Origin: Desulfonispora thiosulfatigenes DSM 11270
Lineage (GTDB): Bacteria > Bacillota > Peptococcia > Peptococcales > Desulfonisporaceae
Direction: 5' to 3'
Length of the DNA: 64,000 bases
Assembly: GCF_900176035.1 (NCBI RefSeq)
Contig: NZ_FWWT01000013.1
Location: 62,001-126,000 of the forward strand
A program made the position numbers and the translations under genes. Every line of letters starts with the position of its first letter. Position 1 is the stretch's first letter. Shown piece after piece: positions 61,605 through 64,000 of the stretch. The notes beneath the pieces are model-generated. The model was not told where the DNA came from, searched no databases, and saw only the letters and a program-made list of their open reading frames with translations.

Positions 61605-62510
61605 TTAATTTCCTTTCTTTTGCGTACAAGCTAAGAATAAATCTTCTAATGATTTTTTCTTGGTGGCAATATCCAGGATTTCGCCTTGATGTTCGATAAT
61701 TACTTTGAGAATTTGGGTAATCTCCTTTTCATCTTTAAGCGTAATATTTAATTTTTTTTCTTGTTCTACAACTTCCTGACAATAACTCCTTAATGCTTGT
61801 TTCAATGCTAGTAGTTGATCTTTCAGCGTTATCTCCAAATGAACTTCCTTTTGCGTTAAAGCAGCTAGAGAATCTTGGATAACTAATTCGCTATTATTAA
61901 TAATTGCGATATCATCACATACTGCTTCGACTTCACTTAATAAATGACTATTTAAAAAGATAGTAATTCCTTGGGACTTTAAATCGAGCATTAAATCCCT
62001 TACTTCTTTTCTTCCTAGAGGATCTAAAGCTGAGGTGGGCTCATCTAAAAATAAAAGCTTGGGGTCATTAACTAATGCAATTGCAAGTCCTATCCTTTGC
62101 TGCATTCCTTTACTATAAGTCCCCACCTTTTGTTCACTCTTTCCAGTTAAGCCAACTAAGTCAATTAAACCACCAATTTTAGGTAGATATTCACTTTTTC
62201 CTAATCCATAAAGCTCGGCATGATATTTTAATAATTGCTCTCCGGTCAAAAAGTCATGATAGCGAAAAAGTTCTGGCAAATAACCTACTTTTTCCCTTAC
62301 CTTGATGTCTCCAATGGGCTTTCCTAATAAATAAGCTTCACCACTTGTAGGTTTTAATAATCCTAATAATGTTTTGACAAAGGTACTTTTACCTGCACCA
62401 TTTGGACCTAAAAAACCAAAGGTACGCCCCTCAGAAACTGAGAGGCTAATACCCTTGCACCCACCTTTACCACTATATTGCTTAGTTAAATTTTTAGTTT
62501 CAATAATCAT
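61605..62510 (-). CDS. ABC transporter ATPase (BcrA-like)
   Basis: 301 residues. Walker A is GPNGAGKSTFVKTLLG (about 35-46), the signature is YSKGMQQRIGLAIALV, Walker B is [19 protein letters not shown], and the H-loop is FLNSHLLSEVEAVCDDIAI. The C-terminal extension (about 220-300) is typical of drug-efflux or lantibiotic-immunity ATPases. Its ATG overlaps the anti-sigma gene stop (ATGA), so translation is coupled. Acts with the following permease. Confidence 0.93.
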   Translation of the reverse strand: MIIETKNLTKQYSGKGGCKGISLSVSEGRTFGFLGPNGAGKSTFVKTLLGLLKPTSGEAYLLGKPIGDIKVREKVGYLPELFRYHDFLTGEQLLKYHAELYGLGKSEYLPKIGGLIDLVGLTGKSEQKVGTYSKGMQQRIGLAIALVNDPKLLFLDEPTSALDPLGRKEVRDLMLDLKSQGITIFLNSHLLSEVEAVCDDIAIINNSELVIQDSLAALTQKEVHLEITLKDQLLALKQALRSYCQEVVEQEKKLNITLKDEKEITQILKVIIEHQGEILDIATKKKSLEDLFLACTQKKGN

Positions 62511-63601
62511 TGTACATCCCTTAATTCTTTAGCAACTTTCACCAAATCAAGGTCACTATGACCACTTAAAGAATAAATAACACCATTATCTAACCATACT
62601 AAATTACTATAATGTCCATCACCTTGTAGTATACCTTTGCCATTTCCTATTGTTACAACCTTATCCTTACCATTATTCTCCGTTGGTACTAATAAAGTAT
62701 TTTCAAGATCCCGCACATTTCTTAATTGATTTTTAATATTTTCAGGTAAAATTGGAATCCCTATTAATATCTCTCTTAATTCGCTTACATTTACACCTTG
62801 GGGCACTGTAATTTGTGGACTCTCCATTTGACTTAAGTTAATCCATTTTCCATCCACATCATACGACATATTTACATTTCCACTTGAATAAACGTTGAAA
62901 TTTTTACCGTCTAATTCTTCAGGCAACATATCCTTAGAACCTAATTGTTTTAAAATTTTATTAACTTCCTCAACCTTTAAGGCAAAATCTATATCCATAG
63001 CACCCAATACATGTACATCTTGCTCTAAGTCAAATCCAGCTGGGTATTTTAAGGCAAAAGGAACTTTTTCCTGAGCCTTCACTAAGGTTAAACCTTCTGA
63101 GTTTGCTTGTTCTTTAACATTTAATTTACCTAATTGATCTAAATTAATTTCCCCTACTTTGGAATTAAATTCTCTACCTAATTTTTCAAGATCCTGAATA
63201 TTTACCTCTACATTTTCCACCTTTTGTACTCTGAATATATGCAATCCATCTGCTACTGCTTCTTGAACTTGTGGTACAAATAACATTGCTCCAAAAACAC
63301 ATGTTGCTGCTACCCCTGATACTATTTTCTTATAATTTGCCATTTTAAATTTCCACCCTTTCCTTTTTTCCTTTTTAATTTCTTTATTAATATCTTTGAA
63401 AGCTAGATTTACATCTTGCTCACTTATCTTTAATTCTGGATGTTCAAAACTTACACTAAATAAGGTATCTAACTCTTTTAATTCGACTAACTTTTCTTGA
63501 CACATGGGACAAGTTTTTAAATGTTCTTCTATTTGCCTACGTTCAATTAAACTAAGCTCATCATCTATATAGCATTGGAGTAATTCTTCTTTAATATGCA
63601 T
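62507..63601 (-). CDS. Membrane anti-sigma factor with zinc finger (zf-HC2)
   Basis: 364 residues from ATG 63601, where GGGG sits eight bases upstream; a GTG at 63610, overlapping the sigma stop as GTGA, is an alternative but lies directly on the ribosome-binding site. The anti-sigma zinc finger is ERRQIEEHLKTCPMCQEKLV (HxxxCxxC). One membrane segment (about 95-110, IVSGVAATCVFGAMLFVPQV) leads to a large extracytoplasmic domain (about 120-364) resembling DUF4367, perhaps the sensor. It should hold the cognate ECF sigma factor inactive. Confidence 0.88.
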   Translation of the reverse strand: MHIKEELLQCYIDDELSLIERRQIEEHLKTCPMCQEKLVELKELDTLFSVSFEHPELKISEQDVNLAFKDINKEIKKEKRKGWKFKMANYKKIVSGVAATCVFGAMLFVPQVQEAVADGLHIFRVQKVENVEVNIQDLEKLGREFNSKVGEINLDQLGKLNVKEQANSEGLTLVKAQEKVPFALKYPAGFDLEQDVHVLGAMDIDFALKVEEVNKILKQLGSKDMLPEELDGKNFNVYSSGNVNMSYDVDGKWINLSQMESPQITVPQGVNVSELREILIGIPILPENIKNQLRNVRDLENTLLVPTENNGKDKVVTIGNGKGILQGDGHYSNLVWLDNGVIYSLSGHSDLDLVKVAKELRDVQ

Positions 63602-63606
63602 CGCCT

Positions 63607-64000
63607 TCACCCCTTTATCTCATCTAATGCTATTTTCAGTTTCTTTTTTGCCCTCACAAGATAAGTACCTATTGATGCTTCTTCAAGATTTAAGCTCTCA
63701 GCTATCTCTCGATAAGAGTATCCCGAATATTTTAAAAAGATAATTCGTTGATCGCGTTCAGGTATTTTTTTTAAAGCTGCATAAACTTCTTTATTTTCTT
63801 CTCTTTGTATAAATTCTGCTTCAATTTCTGTCATTTGTTTTTTTCTAAAATTACTTTTTCTTCTCTCATTTTGCGGCTTTGCTCGGCTCTAATATAATTA
63901 TAGGCTAAATTAGAAGCCACTGTTAAAAGCCATGCTTTAATATTGTCTATTTCTTTTTTATCTTGATAATAGTATTTTAGAAAAGTTTCCTGGGCAATAT
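63607..64000 (-). CDS. ECF sigma factor, cut at window edge and frameshifted at A7
   Basis: Region 4 (63834-63607) reads VYAALKKIPERDQRIIFLKY and EIAESLNLEEASIGTYLVRA. Region 2 continues in another frame from the window edge: IAQETFLKYYYQDKKEIDNI, KAWLLTVASNLAYNYIRAEQ and SRKMREEKVILEKNK, then TGA (63833-63831). Joining requires one extra A in the A7 tract (63844-63838 on the minus strand). As written, the two pieces overlap as ATGA. The factor is probably a single protein with a sequence or real frameshift. A two-piece sigma, like SigO/RsoA, is less likely. Regulates the following anti-sigma and ABC genes. Confidence 0.8.

Overview
The window is an AT-rich stretch from an endospore-forming, anaerobic, low-GC Gram-positive bacterium (class Clostridia by inference; the species cannot be named from the sequence). 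The spore genes are spoIIR, yabG, veg, a sigma-G inhibitor (gin), bofA, a SleB-type cortex hydrolase and a DUF3794/LysM protein. Anaerobic or reductive metabolism is indicated by a ferredoxin-dependent 2-oxoacid oxidoreductase, rubredoxin, radical-SAM biotin synthase and cobalamin-dependent methionine synthesis. Nearly everything is on the minus strand, and the backbone follows the order known from the Bacillus subtilis origin region. Read in the direction of transcription it runs: SRP RNA, dnaX, ybaB, recR ... yaaL, bofA ... gin, a yaaO-like decarboxylase, tmk, holB, ricT, yabA, trmN6, rsmI, (abrB divergent), metG, tatD, yabE, rnmV, ksgA, yabG, veg ... ispE.

Layout. 1-2.2 kb: end of a nucleotidyltransferase gene, a GntR/FCD regulator and ispE. 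2.2-3.7 kb: a uracil permease gene behind a complete PyrR-type attenuator. 3.7-9.2 kb: small genes, a polar amino-acid ABC transporter, a frameshifted holin-like gene, an orphan kinase-dimerisation-like protein and an L,D-transpeptidase. 9.2-13.4 kb: SAM-riboswitch-controlled metH/metF/reactivation-domain operon. 13.5-17.8 kb: vitamin-type ECF S components around a MocR/PdxR-type regulator and a phosphodiesterase-fold gene. 17.8-21.9 kb: C39-like protein, acetyltransferase, glutamine synthetase with an attenuator-like leader preceded by an ANTAR regulator, spoIIR. 22-31 kb: DUF3794/LysM, a triple-CAP secreted protein, veg, yabG, a glycosyltransferase, a cortex hydrolase, ksgA, rnmV, yabE. 31-41 kb: information-processing block (tatD to gin). 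41-44 kb: korABC with an upstream P-loop gene that seems to start at CTG. 44-51 kb: bofA, yaaL and a signalling block (GGDEF, EAL-HDOD, histidine kinase, response regulator, chemoreceptor). 51.5-56 kb: rplY/ctc, DUF3231, recR, ybaB, dnaX, SRP RNA. 56-64 kb: a rubredoxin gene below the length of ordinary ORF calls, bioB-bioY with a BirA operator, OsmC, tRNA-Ser, a K+ channel, and an ECF sigma/anti-sigma/ABC operon cut by the window edge.

Regulation is unusually readable. There is a PyrR attenuator, a SAM-I riboswitch, an ANTAR-style leader before glnA, a BirA box before bioY, several near-consensus sigma-A promoters and many intrinsic terminators, often shared by convergent genes.

Four genes are interrupted. 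dnaX has an A7 tract one base too long. The ECF sigma gene has an A7 tract one base too short. The holin-like gene lacks one base. A histidine kinase carries a single in-frame TAG. Whether these are assembly errors, real decay or recoding is the main open question here. I found no CRISPR array, insertion sequence or rRNA gene.
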